DNA from: Didemnitutus sp041906465
GTDB lineage: Bacteria; Verrucomicrobiota; Verrucomicrobiia; Opitutales; Opitutaceae
Direction: 5' to 3'
Assembly (NCBI GenBank): GCA_041906465.1
Contig: JAYRJE010000015.1
Location: 62,001 to 126,000 of the forward strand
DNA length: 64,000 nucleotides
The position numbers and the translations under genes were made by a program. How positions within the stretch are numbered: the stretch's first letter is position 1; each line of letters opens with the position of its first letter. Below the pieces are notes generated by a model. It had not been told where the DNA came from and ran no database searches. It saw nothing but the letters and a program-made list of their open reading frames with translations. This document shows positions 34,148 through 43,842 of the stretch, piece by piece.

Positions 34148-35751
34148 GCACGCCGCATTCGATCACCCGCCGCGAGTTCCTGGGCCAGGCCAGCTGCGCC
34201 GGCGTCAAGGGCACCGCGATCCTTTCCACGCTGCTCTCGCTGCGGCTCGCCAACTCCCTCGCCGCGCAAACGGCGTCTTCGGACTACAAGGCGCTCGTCT
34301 GCCTCTTCCTCGCGGGCGGCAACGATTCGTTCAACATGCTCGTGCCGACCACGAGCGGCGAATACGCCGCCTACGCGAAGGCGCGCGGCAACCTCGCGCT
34401 CGCGTCGGACACGCTGCTGCAGATCACGCCGTCCAATCTCGGCGGCCGCACGCTGGGCGTGCACCCGTCGATGACGGAAGTGCGTGACCTCTTCACGTCG
34501 GGCAAACTCGCCTTCGTTTCCAACGTCGGTTCGCTCGTTCGCCCGACGACGTTGGCCGACTACAAAGCCAACCGCTATCGGCCGATCTCGCTCTACTCGC
34601 ACTCCGACCAGATCAAGCAGTGGCAGACGTGCATGCCCGACCAGCGCACCGCCGTGGGTTGGGGCGGCCGCGCGGCCGACATCATCAAGTCGCTCAACTC
34701 GCCGAGCATGGTTTCCATGCTCATTTCGCTCTCCGGCCAGAACACTTTCCTCAGCGGCGAACGTTCGTTCGGCTACACCGTCTCCGCCAACGGCGCGACC
34801 GCCCTCAGCGGCTACGATCCCAACGCTCGCAACAACCTCAACGCCCTCCGCACCGCTGCGGCTGACAGTCTGCTCGAAGCCGACTACCGCAGTCTCTTCG
34901 AGAAAACCTACGGCGGCAGCACCGCGGCCGCGATCGACGCCTACTACGAGTTCTCGGGTGCTCTCAACGGTGTTACGCTCTCCACCGCCGTGCCGTCGGG
35001 CAACTCGCTCGCGAACAATCTCGCGATGATCGCCAAGATAGCCTCCGTGAACGGCAAGCTCGGCGTGAAGCGGCAGATTTTCTTCGTGCAGCTCGGCGGC
35101 TGGGACCATCACGACGAGTTGCTCAACAACCAAGTGACGATGCTTCGCACGGTGAGCCAGGCCGTTGGCTTCTTCCACAGCGCGCTCGGCGAGGTCGGTC
35201 TGCAGAACAACGTCACGCTCTTCACCGCGTCCGACTTCGCGCGCACGCTCACGTCGAACGGCAACGGCTCCGACCATGCGTGGGGCGGCAATCACTTTGT
35301 GCTCGGCGGCTCCGTCGTCGGCGGACGCGTCGCCGGCAACAAGGATCAGGGCTACTACCCCGATTTCCAGCAGCTCTCGACCTTCGACACCGGGCAGGGC
35401 CGGCTCATCCCCGGCATCGCGGTCGACGAATACGCGCGCGATCTGCTCAGCTGGTTCGGCGTCAGCGCCGGCGACATGGATTACGTGCTGCCGGCCTTCA
35501 GCAGCCGCTTCGGCGGACGCTCGGAACTCGGCCTGATGACGAACAGTCCGGTCACGACTCCGAGCACCCCGAGCACGCCCTCAACTCCCGCACCCACGCC
35601 CTCCACGCCCAGCACCGGCGGATCATCTGGAGGCGGTGGTGGTGGCGGTTCGCCGACCATTCTCGGCGCTGCCGCGATCGGCGGTGCGTTGCTGCTGAAG
35701 AAAATTGCCGATCGCAAAGCCCGCCTCGCCGCCGAGCGCGCACCGAAGTAG
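34144..35751 (+). CDS. DUF1501 family protein with a Gly-rich C-terminal anchor
   Basis: 535 aa, GTG start overlapping the DUF1800 stop. A Tat-like signal is present (ITRREFLGQASCAG). The body has KALVCLFLAGGNDSFNMLVP and GGWDHHDELLNN, characteristic of DUF1501 (COG4102, alkaline-phosphatase-like fold). The last ~65 residues are unusual: a Thr/Ser/Pro linker (TPSTPSTPAPTPSTPS), a Gly run (GGSSGGGGGGG), a hydrophobic helix (ILGAAAIGGALLL) and basic residues. This resembles a GlyGly-CTERM sorting tail, and a rhombosortase-like protease is encoded at 48245. Confidence 0.88.
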   Translation: MSTPHSITRREFLGQASCAGVKGTAILSTLLSLRLANSLAAQTASSDYKALVCLFLAGGNDSFNMLVPTTSGEYAAYAKARGNLALASDTLLQITPSNLGGRTLGVHPSMTEVRDLFTSGKLAFVSNVGSLVRPTTLADYKANRYRPISLYSHSDQIKQWQTCMPDQRTAVGWGGRAADIIKSLNSPSMVSMLISLSGQNTFLSGERSFGYTVSANGATALSGYDPNARNNLNALRTAAADSLLEADYRSLFEKTYGGSTAAAIDAYYEFSGALNGVTLSTAVPSGNSLANNLAMIAKIASVNGKLGVKRQIFFVQLGGWDHHDELLNNQVTMLRTVSQAVGFFHSALGEVGLQNNVTLFTASDFARTLTSNGNGSDHAWGGNHFVLGGSVVGGRVAGNKDQGYYPDFQQLSTFDTGQGRLIPGIAVDEYARDLLSWFGVSAGDMDYVLPAFSSRFGGRSELGLMTNSPVTTPSTPSTPSTPAPTPSTPSTGGSSGGGGGGGSPTILGAAAIGGALLLKKIADRKARLAAERAPK

Positions 35752-35766
35752 GCTGCGCCCGATTGC

Positions 35767-38700
35767 TCAGCGCGCGGTGTCGGGCTTCGGCGGATGCCAG
35801 CGCCAAATGACGTATTCGCCCTCCCACAACACGGCGAGGCGTTCCCACTCGCCCGGCAAATCCGGCCGGCCCCCGCCCTTGCCGTGGCCCCACTCGAAAC
35901 CGCGCTGCTCCCAGTGCTGGTTGATGGCGAAGATCGGCCGGCCGGAGTGTGCGAGTTGCGCCCAGAATTCGGGCGTGCGCGCCGCGGTGCGATCGGGCCG
36001 CACCAGTTGAAATTTCGTATAGTGCCACACCGCGTTCGAGGCGTGGCGCGCGAACACGATTGCGTTCGCCGGCGCACGCTCGTTCAGCCACTCGACGGCC
36101 ACGCGATGGGCCCGGGCGGCGTGCACCCACGGCAATACATCCCGCCGCACCGTGTCGGCGATCGCCATGCCGAGCAGTAACACGGTAAACACCGCGCTCG
36201 GCCAAAGCGCAGCGTGCTGAGGATCAGCCGGGAAAAACACGAGTCGCGTGCGCGCCAGCGCTGTGCGCGTCACGTGCAGCCCGAGCACGAGCAGCGCGGG
36301 CATCGCCGGCAGCACGAAGCGCATGTTATACCAGTTGTCGTAGGTGCACCAATAGAGCGCATAGAACACGAAGAAGCTGCCCGCCCACAGCCCGAGCACC
36401 AGCCGCGCTCGCGGGGCGAAACGGCCGAGCCACGGCGCCGCGAATGCCGCCACCACGACCGGCGTGAACATGGCCGGAAGCCACTGCGCGTAGGACGCGA
36501 GTGTCGGCGCGATGAACGACGCGCTCCACGCATCGCTCACGTCACCGTAGCCGGTCCGCAGCGGATGGCCGTAGTGCCGGAAATTGAACCACAGCAGCCA
36601 CAGCGCCGCCGGCAGACCCGTGAGCACAAGATTCCGCAGCGCCTGCGGGCGACCCCAGAGACAGGCGAGCACGGGCAGCGCGCACAGCGCATTCGCCGGT
36701 CGCACCAACACCGCGATCGCGGTCGCCGCGCCGGCGACGAAGACATGCCACGCGCGTTCGCGACCCGACCAGGCGAACGCCACGGCCGCAGTCACCCACA
36801 GCACCGAGGCGCCATCGCTCTGCGGCTGCAACGTCTGGAACAAAAACACCGAGCTGAGTCCGAGGATGCCGGCGGCGAGCCACGCCCACGCCTCCGGCAA
36901 ACCAAAGACGCGCGCGGCGTGCCACGTGATCACGACGGCGCCGAGCAGATGCAGCGTCATCACGAGGACCGTGGCGTGCGCGAGCGGCAGCACCCACGCG
37001 GCCGCGCCGATCATCAGGCCCATGCCGGGCGGGTATTCCGGCGCCATCGCGCCGTCGGGCGCGACGCGCGCGGTCGTGGGGAGGTAAAGGTCGGCCTGCT
37101 TCGCCGCGGGCAGATCGAGATCCGGCCGGCGGATTTCGTGGGCGATTGCACCGGTGGAAACCGTTTTCGCGAAATTGAGATAGCCGCCGGCGTCGTTCGG
37201 TCCCGCCGTGTGATCGATGTGTGGCAGGAAAAAGCACGCATAACCAAACAGCGCCAGCCACGGCACTGCGCGCCACTCGTTTACGCCCAGCACAGTGCGC
37301 CAGTGCATGCGGAGGCGCCGCGCCACGACGGCGGCGCACAGCACGCCCGGCAGCAGCCACCAACGCCAGGCTCGCGCAACCTTCGTTGCGACGAAGCTGA
37401 GCTGGCTGACCTCGAGCGGAGCGGTGAACGCGAGCCAGTCCGCTCCGCTGTGGTCGCGCGCCACGACTCGAAACGGCTCGCCCGGCGCGGAGAAATTCAC
37501 GCGTTTCCAGCGGTTGCCGACGGAGAAGCCCGTTTCGAGTGGCGGAATCGCGCGTCCGCTCGCGGTCACGAGGAGCAGCTCCGTGTCGGGCGGACGAAGG
37601 GAGCCGGCGACGCGCACCTGCAGGATCGACGCGCGCGTGACGAGCAACGCACTGCGGAACTCGCCGTGCGTGGACGCACCGTCAGTGGCGTTCCACGAAC
37701 TCACGACCGGCAATCCGTCCGGCGAGGGAAGCTCCGGCGGCGTTGCCGTGCCGAACGAGCTGCCGCCATTTTCCTGGTGCAAGGCGAGTGGTGCACGCAG
37801 CGGTGAGGGGAGGACGGCGCGGATTTCCGGCTGCGCCGCGAAAGCCTCCGCGGCGGGACGCGCGTGCTCGTCGGCGGACTCGGCCACCGGTTCATAGCGG
37901 CCGGGTTCCGGGCGCGTGTGCGGCTGGGCGAGGGCATTGGCAACGACGATCAGCCATGCGGTCGCGAGGCAGAAATCACGCGTGCGCTGTCCCGCGTCGG
38001 CCGACCACCGCAGGCTGGCCAGGGCGACGACATTCGCCAGCACCACGAGCAGCGCCCACGCGCGTGGTGGCTCGGCGCCTGCGAGCGTGAAAACGAGCGT
38101 GGCGCCGCCGAACGCGAGCACGAGCGGTGCGGTGAAATGCAGCCCCGGCTCCGGCGTGCGCCGCCAGCGCCAGAGCGCGAGCAACGCGGGGGCCCATACC
38201 AGGACCGCGGGGACGGTCGACGGAAGTGAAACATCGCTTCCCGTCGCCAGGTTGCTCGAGCCGGTCAAACGGATCATGAGCCATCCCAAACCGAACGCGG
38301 CCAGCACGGCGCTCGCGACGATGCGGCCACGCGGTGCGCCCGCTCGCAGGTCGCGCGCTAGGGTGGCCAGTGCTGAAGCCGTCCCCAGCGAAGACGCCGC
38401 GATGTTCAACGCACCGGCGATCCAGCCGAGCGCGCAAGATCCGGCGGACTTCTCGCGCGCAGTGAGCACGAGTTGCAGCAGCGTGAGCCAGAACCACGCC
38501 TGGACGAGCGCATGCGCCCCGGTGCCCGGCGATTCGCGCGCGGCCAGCAAAGCCAAGCTGAGAGCGGCAAGCGCGAGCAGCGCGAGCCGTTGCGGAGAGA
38601 GCAAGCGACCGAGCGCGAGCAACAGCGTCGTGACTCCGCCGACGGCAAACACGAGCGAGCCGATGGCGAGCAGCCGCGCATCCCACTGGCCGGTCAGCGC

Positions 38701-38955
38701 CACAACCCCTGCACTCCAATAGTGGGCCAGCGCGAACGGGTGCGTGGCCGTCGTGGATGCAGACGATGGCTCGAGCGCGGGCAGCAGATGCGTTTGCGCT
38801 TCGGCCAGGAATGCCGCGGGTGCGAGTGAGGCGGCGGAGTCAGGCGTGAGCGGGGCGAGCCAGCCGGCGATCAGAAGCGACGCCGCTGCGATCGCGATGA
38901 GCGCCGCGAGTCGGCGCTCGGTGTCGCGGGCAGGCGGAAAGGCAGGAGCGGACAT
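35767..38955 (-). CDS. Giant polytopic membrane protein, GT-C glycosyltransferase-like
   Basis: 1062 aa with about twenty transmembrane segments in two blocks. The first (residues ~15-340) and second (~545-960) are separated by a soluble beta-rich domain (~380-525). The second block has PNDAGGYLNFAKTVSTGAI after its first helix and AVAFAWSGRERAWHVF and WYNMRFVLPAMPALLVLGL later, as in GT-C / PMT-type glycosyltransferases that use lipid-linked sugars. A C-terminal soluble part (WERLAVLWEGEYVIWRWHPP) ends it. The substrate is unknown. It is convergent with the DUF1501 gene (15 bp apart). Confidence 0.65.
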   Translation of the reverse strand: MSAPAFPPARDTERRLAALIAIAAASLLIAGWLAPLTPDSAASLAPAAFLAEAQTHLLPALEPSSASTTATHPFALAHYWSAGVVALTGQWDARLLAIGSLVFAVGGVTTLLLALGRLLSPQRLALLALAALSLALLAARESPGTGAHALVQAWFWLTLLQLVLTAREKSAGSCALGWIAGALNIAASSLGTASALATLARDLRAGAPRGRIVASAVLAAFGLGWLMIRLTGSSNLATGSDVSLPSTVPAVLVWAPALLALWRWRRTPEPGLHFTAPLVLAFGGATLVFTLAGAEPPRAWALLVVLANVVALASLRWSADAGQRTRDFCLATAWLIVVANALAQPHTRPEPGRYEPVAESADEHARPAAEAFAAQPEIRAVLPSPLRAPLALHQENGGSSFGTATPPELPSPDGLPVVSSWNATDGASTHGEFRSALLVTRASILQVRVAGSLRPPDTELLLVTASGRAIPPLETGFSVGNRWKRVNFSAPGEPFRVVARDHSGADWLAFTAPLEVSQLSFVATKVARAWRWWLLPGVLCAAVVARRLRMHWRTVLGVNEWRAVPWLALFGYACFFLPHIDHTAGPNDAGGYLNFAKTVSTGAIAHEIRRPDLDLPAAKQADLYLPTTARVAPDGAMAPEYPPGMGLMIGAAAWVLPLAHATVLVMTLHLLGAVVITWHAARVFGLPEAWAWLAAGILGLSSVFLFQTLQPQSDGASVLWVTAAVAFAWSGRERAWHVFVAGAATAIAVLVRPANALCALPVLACLWGRPQALRNLVLTGLPAALWLLWFNFRHYGHPLRTGYGDVSDAWSASFIAPTLASYAQWLPAMFTPVVVAAFAAPWLGRFAPRARLVLGLWAGSFFVFYALYWCTYDNWYNMRFVLPAMPALLVLGLHVTRTALARTRLVFFPADPQHAALWPSAVFTVLLLGMAIADTVRRDVLPWVHAARAHRVAVEWLNERAPANAIVFARHASNAVWHYTKFQLVRPDRTAARTPEFWAQLAHSGRPIFAINQHWEQRGFEWGHGKGGGRPDLPGEWERLAVLWEGEYVIWRWHPPKPDTAR

Positions 38956-39021
38956 CCGCGCCAGTGTTGGCGTCGGCGCACCGCTAGAGCAACCGCGTTG
39001 ATGCCAGACGAATGCGTCGCG

Positions 39022-39447
39022 TCAGGCTCGCGGTGTCGTCACCCGTGCGCCGAGCTGCGTGGCGAGCCACGCCATCGGCAGATACGCGAGCACGAGGTCG
39101 AGCGCGATGAACCCCTTGGGCGCGGGAATCATAACGGACGCGGCGATGCCGCCGCACAGCGTGAGCACGCCGATGGCCCACGCAAACGCGGCGCGGTGGC
39201 TGCGTGCCATCAGGTAGGCGACGAACGCGCCGGCGAACGTGCCGAGTGCGTGCGCGAGAAACGGAAACACGAAGTGCCGCGGTTCCAACAGCGGCATGGC
39301 GGCCGCGATTCCCTCGGCGGTCGTCATGTTCGCACCCGCGGGCGGCGGAAAGACGTGCGGCCCCAGCGTGACGAGGCCCATGTTGACGAGCGAACCGACG
39401 ACGAAACCGATGACGACGGCGAGGACGTTGCGGAAGAGGTTGTTCAT
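39022..39447 (-). CDS. Small four-helix membrane protein of unknown function
   Basis: 141 aa. Four hydrophobic segments are visible (VLAVVIGFVVGSLVNMGLV, FLAHALGTFAGAFVAYLMA, WAIGVLTLCGGIAASVMI, LDLVLAYLPMAWLATQL). The arrangement resembles small uncharacterised inner-membrane proteins; no catalytic motif is seen. It is upstream of the giant membrane protein on the same strand, 66 bp apart, so they may be co-transcribed. Confidence 0.65.
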   Translation of the reverse strand: MNNLFRNVLAVVIGFVVGSLVNMGLVTLGPHVFPPPAGANMTTAEGIAAAMPLLEPRHFVFPFLAHALGTFAGAFVAYLMARSHRAAFAWAIGVLTLCGGIAASVMIPAPKGFIALDLVLAYLPMAWLATQLGARVTTPRA

Positions 39448-39515
39448 GGAGGGTTGTTGTGACGGAAATTCGCTGACGGTCCTCGCCGGCTGATGGGTAT
39501 AAGCGCTCGGCGCGC

Positions 39516-40475
39516 TTAGCGGTCGAGGTTTCCGGGAGGCGCTTTCATTGGATCGAACGGGAGTGGCTGCCCGGCCTCGAGCCGGTAGGCGCGGTAACCG
39601 CGAACGGAGTCGTTGGGAAAGCGATAATCGTGCACGAAGACGGTGGGCGGGTCACGATCAGGGAGGAAAGTGATGCGCTCCAGTGTGCTTGGATCGGCGA
39701 GCGGAACCGCATCGGCCCGATAGGTCAGGCGTCGCACGGGTTCCGTGCGAAGGCGACTGGCGTGCTCTTTGCCGGGACGGAGTGCGTGGATGGTGAGCGA
39801 TGCCTCGCCTGGCCGCCCCGAGGCGTCCGGGGCGATGATGAGTTCTGCTGCGAGGTAAACCATACCCGAAGGCTCGAGTCGCTTGGGTTTATCCTCTCCG
39901 AGGTTGGCCCAGAGCCGCACGCCCGTCACGTGGCCGGCGCGATCGCGCACGATTTCAGGCAACAACGCCGTTTGCCGTCGTCGCGTTCGTTGAGTGACAA
40001 ACTCAGGCGGCGCCAATGCGAGGAATCGCGCATCGTAGTCTCCCGACGCGGGGAGACGGCTGGCCAGCCACGTCCATACGACGAATCCGATTCGCGGCGG
40101 GAGTCGGTCGAGTTGCAGCCCGTAGCGAATGTTGCCCAAGGATAGTTTCTCATCCGGTGCCCCGTCCTTGATTACCAAGGTGGAGAGGTAGCTGCTGTGG
40201 TAGTCCGAAGCGTAGAATTGAGCCAGCGGGGGCTTGCTCGCGGGATCCAGCGACCGGATGCGGAATTCGCCTTCACTGGCAATCAGCTCGAAAGGGGCCT
40301 CATGACGGCGCGGCTCCTTGATGACCTGCTGGTCGCTCAATGTGCCACGCAGAACGAAGTTGGAGTTGAGTTCGGCCGCAGGCACGCGCGGGACGACGAG
40401 CGAAAGCAGACAACCTTGCGCCAGCACGGTGAAGAGGAGTCTGCCGTGAACGTGGATCGTGACGGAGAGAAGCAT
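39516..40475 (-). CDS. Exported protein of unknown function
   Basis: 319 aa from the ATG at 40475, which gives a signal peptide (GRLLFTVLAQGCLLSLVVPR, cleavage near VPA|AE). The frame extends 21 codons further only through a TTG start. The mature sequence has no recognised family; FELIASEGEFRIRSLDPASK and ALAPPEFVTQRTRRRQ are typical stretches. Codon usage is less GC-biased than the neighbouring secretion genes. It lies between the four-helix membrane protein gene and gspF, all on the minus strand. Confidence 0.6.
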   Translation of the reverse strand: MLLSVTIHVHGRLLFTVLAQGCLLSLVVPRVPAAELNSNFVLRGTLSDQQVIKEPRRHEAPFELIASEGEFRIRSLDPASKPPLAQFYASDYHSSYLSTLVIKDGAPDEKLSLGNIRYGLQLDRLPPRIGFVVWTWLASRLPASGDYDARFLALAPPEFVTQRTRRRQTALLPEIVRDRAGHVTGVRLWANLGEDKPKRLEPSGMVYLAAELIIAPDASGRPGEASLTIHALRPGKEHASRLRTEPVRRLTYRADAVPLADPSTLERITFLPDRDPPTVFVHDYRFPNDSVRGYRAYRLEAGQPLPFDPMKAPPGNLDR

Positions 40476-40579
40476 CAGGAGAGATGCGGAGCGGAACGCG
40501 AAAACCTCGCGCAAGTGGTCCGACGAAAGGCACCACAAGCGCGGATCATCTTCAACTTAGAAGCGCGCTAGTCGCCGCC

Positions 40580-41836
40580 TCAGAACTTGAAGCTCGCGCT
40601 GACCTGGAAGACGGCGCTGACGATCGCGTAGGCGATGAAGGCGACGAAGAGGAAGGCGCTGATCAGCACGCCGGTCGAGATGACCTGCGTCATGATGCCG
40701 ACCTGGCGCTGGAGGTCGTCCTGATACGACGCGGCGATGTTGCGCAGGCTCGGGGCGAGCTGGCCGGTGCTTTCGCCGACGGCGAGGCGGTCGATCACGA
40801 GCGGCGGGAAGCAATTCGTTTTCGCGAGCGAGGAGGAGAGGCTTTCGCCCTCGAGCACGCGGCTGGTGGCGTCGCGGAACGCGGCTTGGAGCGAGCGGTT
40901 GGCGATCGTGCGCTCGGTCATGCGCAGCGCTTCGGCGGTGGTGACGCCGTTTTCGAGGAGCACGGCGAGCGTGGAGGCAAAGCTCTGGATCGTGGCCGCG
41001 GTGACGAAGTGGCCGGCGAATGGTGCGCGCACAAGCCAGGCGTCGGTGGCGGTGCGGCCGGCCTGGCTTTTGCGCCAGCGCCAGAAAAAGACCGCCGTGA
41101 GCACGGCGCCGACGAGCACGATGATGCCGTAACGAATCAGGAAGTCCGACAAATCGACGAGCAGGCGCGTGGCCCACGGCATCTTGCCGCCGAGTGAGCT
41201 GAGCAGCGTTTGCAGGCGCGGCAGGAGAAAGAAAATGAAAAACAGGATGACGCCGATCGCGATGAAGCAGACGAACAGCGGGTAGGAGAGGGCGGCCGCG
41301 AGGGCGCGGCGGATTTCGCGCTGCGCAGTGTAGTGCTGGATGAGGCGCTGGAGCACTTCGCGCAGATTGCCGGTCGCTTCGCCGGCCGCGATGAGGTTGA
41401 CGGAGTGCGTGCTGAACGTGCCGGGCAGCGACTCCATGGCTTGCGAGAGCGGGAGGCCTTCGCTCAGGCGTTCCCAGAGTGCGGTGCACAGGCCGCGCAA
41501 TTGCGGTTCCTGGAGGCGCTGGCTGAGCAGACGCACGGCTTCACCGGCGGGCAGGCCGCTGCCGATCAAGTCGGAGAGCGACTGGAAGAACGGAAGCTGG
41601 AGCTTTTCGCTGAAGGCGCTGTGCGTGCCGCGTTCGGCGAACAGGGCCGGCAGAGCCTCGACGGCGGAGGCCGGTTTTTTCGGCGCGGTGGCGGGCGCGC
41701 CGATCTCGCTGAGGCGCACCGGTTGCAGGCCGCGGGCGGCGAGGAGGCGGGCGGCGTCTTTGCGGCTCGGGGCGTCGAGCGTCGCTTCGACGGTCTGGCC
41801 GTTCGCAGAGCGGGCGGTGTAGGCGAAGCGAGGCAT
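40580..41836 (-). CDS. gspF: Type II secretion inner-membrane platform protein GspF
   Basis: 418 aa with two GspF domains (residues ~75-200 and ~280-400). Signature pieces are FFQSLSDLIGSGLPAGEAVR and GEATGNLREVLQRLIQHY, then NGVTTAEALRMTERTIAN and GESTGQLAPSLRNIA. Three transmembrane segments follow the usual order (YPLFVCFIAIGVILFFIFFL; YGIIVLVGAVLTAVFFW; VISTGVLISAFLFVAFIAYA). It is the last gene of gspD-E-F on the minus strand, separated from gspE by a nested repeat. Confidence 0.93.
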   Translation of the reverse strand: MPRFAYTARSANGQTVEATLDAPSRKDAARLLAARGLQPVRLSEIGAPATAPKKPASAVEALPALFAERGTHSAFSEKLQLPFFQSLSDLIGSGLPAGEAVRLLSQRLQEPQLRGLCTALWERLSEGLPLSQAMESLPGTFSTHSVNLIAAGEATGNLREVLQRLIQHYTAQREIRRALAAALSYPLFVCFIAIGVILFFIFFLLPRLQTLLSSLGGKMPWATRLLVDLSDFLIRYGIIVLVGAVLTAVFFWRWRKSQAGRTATDAWLVRAPFAGHFVTAATIQSFASTLAVLLENGVTTAEALRMTERTIANRSLQAAFRDATSRVLEGESLSSSLAKTNCFPPLVIDRLAVGESTGQLAPSLRNIAASYQDDLQRQVGIMTQVISTGVLISAFLFVAFIAYAIVSAVFQVSASFKF

Positions 41837-41847
41837 CAGCGGATTTC

Positions 41848-41998
41848 CGATTTTCGATTCTCGATTTTCGATTCCCAGCGAAGCACGCGGCCCGTGGTGG
41901 GAGGGGCTTTATGCCCCGACGAAGCGGTGTCCCAGCAAGCCAGACGCCTAAGTGGCGGTATCACATTCACCCAATCGAAAATCGAGAATCGAAAATCG
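41848..41998. repeat. Nested inverted repeat, family M, with a family D half inside
   Basis: Perfect 26-bp arms at 41848-41873 and 41973-41998, built from iterated CGATTTTCGATT units, enclose ~100 bp. Within it, 41897-41920 matches the left arm of the family D repeat at 23633-23656 except for one base. It fills the gspE-gspF gap. Confidence 0.85.
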
Positions 41999-42008
41999 AA
42001 AATCATCA

Positions 42009-43721
42009 TCACTTCTCCGCCACGGTGATGACGCGCAGCACTTCCTCGAGCGTCGTGTGGCCGGCCATCACTTTGGCCCAGCCGGATTGCTGGAGCGTGC
42101 GCATCCCGTGGTCGCGGGCGACCTTGGCGAGGGCGCGCGTCGATTCGCGGTGGACGATGAGGTCGTGCAGCGATTCGTCGGGCTTGAGGATCTCGAAGAG
42201 GCCGATGCGGCCGCGGTAGCCGGTGTTGCGGCAGCGTTCGCAGCCGCAGGGCTTCGGCACGTGCGTGACGCCGTCGGCGAGCGAGGCGTCGAGGCCGAGA
42301 ATCGCGAGCGTGTCGCGCAGCTTTGTTTGGCTGATCGGTTCCTGGCCGGCGCAGTCGGGGCAGAGGCGGCGCACGAGGCGCTGCGCGATGACGAGCTCGA
42401 TCGACGAGGCGACGAGGAACGGCTCGATGCCCATGTCGATGAGGCGCGTGATGGCGCCAGGCGCGTCGTTCGTGTGCAGCGTCGAGAAGACCAAGTGACC
42501 GGTGAGCGAGGCGCGGATGGCGATGTCGGCGGTTTCGCGGTCGCGGATTTCGCCGACCATGATGACGTCGGGGTCCTGGCGGAGCACGTGGCGCAGCGCG
42601 CTCGCGAACGTGAGGCCGATCTCGGGGCGCACCTGCATCTGGTTCGAGCCGGGCACTTCGTATTCGATCGGATCCTCGACGGTGACGATGCGCAGATCGG
42701 TCGAGTTGATCTTGCGGAGAAAGGCGTTCAGCGACGTCGATTTGCCGGAGCCGGTCGGGCCGGTGACGAGGATGATGCCGTGCGGGTAGTCGAGGACCTT
42801 GGTGATGATGGCCTGTTCGGACTCGTCCATGCCGAGGCGGTCCATCGTGTAGGCTTCCTTCTTCTGGTTGAGGAGGCGGAGCGAGACGGATTCGGCGTAG
42901 ATGGTCGGGATCGTGGAAACGCGGATGTCGAGGACGTTGTCGCCGGCCTTGAAGTTGATGCGGCCGTCCTGCGGCAGGCGTTTCTCCGAGATGTTGAGGC
43001 GCGCCATGATCTTCAGGCGCGAGATGATGGCGTCCTGATAGCGCAGCAGGTTTTCCGGGACGGGCACGGGGACGAGCAGGCCGTCGACGCGGTAGCGGAT
43101 GCGGAGCTGGCCTTCCTGCGGTTCGAAATGGATGTCGGTGGCGCCATCCTCGATGGCCTGCGCGATGATGTCGCGGACGAAGCGCACGACGGCGGCGTCG
43201 GCGTCGGCTTCGATGTTGAGTGCCTGGCCGGAGGCGAAGGTGTCGGGCTCGTCGGTGTCGTCCTCGATGCTGCCCGCGCCGACGCCGTAGTTCTCGATGA
43301 TGAGCTGGCGGAGGCGGTCGGCGGCGGCGAGGTGCCACTGGACGGGGCGCGGGGTGAAGACGGCGACCCAGTCGCGCACGTCGTCGTCGGGCGGCCAGGA
43401 GGTGGCGAGGTGGAGTGGGGCGTCGGGCGAACTCGCGTCGCTGTTCTTCGCATCTCCGACGCGCACGGGCAGGACTTGATAGTCGTGGACGAGGCGTGCG
43501 GGCAGGGTGGCGATCGCATCGGCGTCGGCAGCAAGCGTGGCGACGACGGGCAAACTCGTTTGCTCGGCGAGGAACGGCAGCACGGCGCCGGGCGAGAGGT
43601 TGCGGAAAACGGCGAGGAGTTCCTGACGTTCGGCGCGGGGCGCTTCGCGGAGCTGGCGCAGCTGGTCCGCGTCGGGCCAGTCGCGCAGAAATTCCGGCGT
43701 GGAAAGGGAAGGCGCGGCCAT
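42009..43721 (-). CDS. gspE: Type II secretion ATPase GspE
   Basis: 570 aa. An N-terminal GspE/PilB domain is followed by the ATPase core: Walker A GPTGSGKST, Asp box VTVEDPIEYEV, Walker B DVIMVGEIRDRETADIA, His box GHLVFSTLHTNDA. The zinc-binding tetracysteine is present as CPDC and CGCERC. It powers pseudopilus assembly at the inner-membrane platform. The ATG at 43721 is preferred. A longer frame from 43808 would add 29 residues translated from a family H repeat. It lies downstream of gspD. Confidence 0.95.
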   Translation of the reverse strand: MAAPSLSTPEFLRDWPDADQLRQLREAPRAERQELLAVFRNLSPGAVLPFLAEQTSLPVVATLAADADAIATLPARLVHDYQVLPVRVGDAKNSDASSPDAPLHLATSWPPDDDVRDWVAVFTPRPVQWHLAAADRLRQLIIENYGVGAGSIEDDTDEPDTFASGQALNIEADADAAVVRFVRDIIAQAIEDGATDIHFEPQEGQLRIRYRVDGLLVPVPVPENLLRYQDAIISRLKIMARLNISEKRLPQDGRINFKAGDNVLDIRVSTIPTIYAESVSLRLLNQKKEAYTMDRLGMDESEQAIITKVLDYPHGIILVTGPTGSGKSTSLNAFLRKINSTDLRIVTVEDPIEYEVPGSNQMQVRPEIGLTFASALRHVLRQDPDVIMVGEIRDRETADIAIRASLTGHLVFSTLHTNDAPGAITRLIDMGIEPFLVASSIELVIAQRLVRRLCPDCAGQEPISQTKLRDTLAILGLDASLADGVTHVPKPCGCERCRNTGYRGRIGLFEILKPDESLHDLIVHRESTRALAKVARDHGMRTLQQSGWAKVMAGHTTLEEVLRVITVAEK

Positions 43722-43725
43722 GGTC

Positions 43726-43810
43726 AGGTGGAACGCGTTGACCCCAACGCGTTCGAGGACGGGCGAAGCGGACGGACGTTCGAGCGCATTGAGGTCAATG
43801 CGCTCCACCT
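43726..43810. repeat. Palindromic repeat, family H (copy 2)
   Basis: AGGTGGAACGCGTTGACCCC on the left is matched by a right arm ending AGGTCAATGCGCTCCACCT. It lies between gspD and gspE and is open in frame with gspE. Confidence 0.65.
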
Positions 43811-43842
43811 CAGAAACGAGCTGGCTGGTGTGGCGCGCATGA

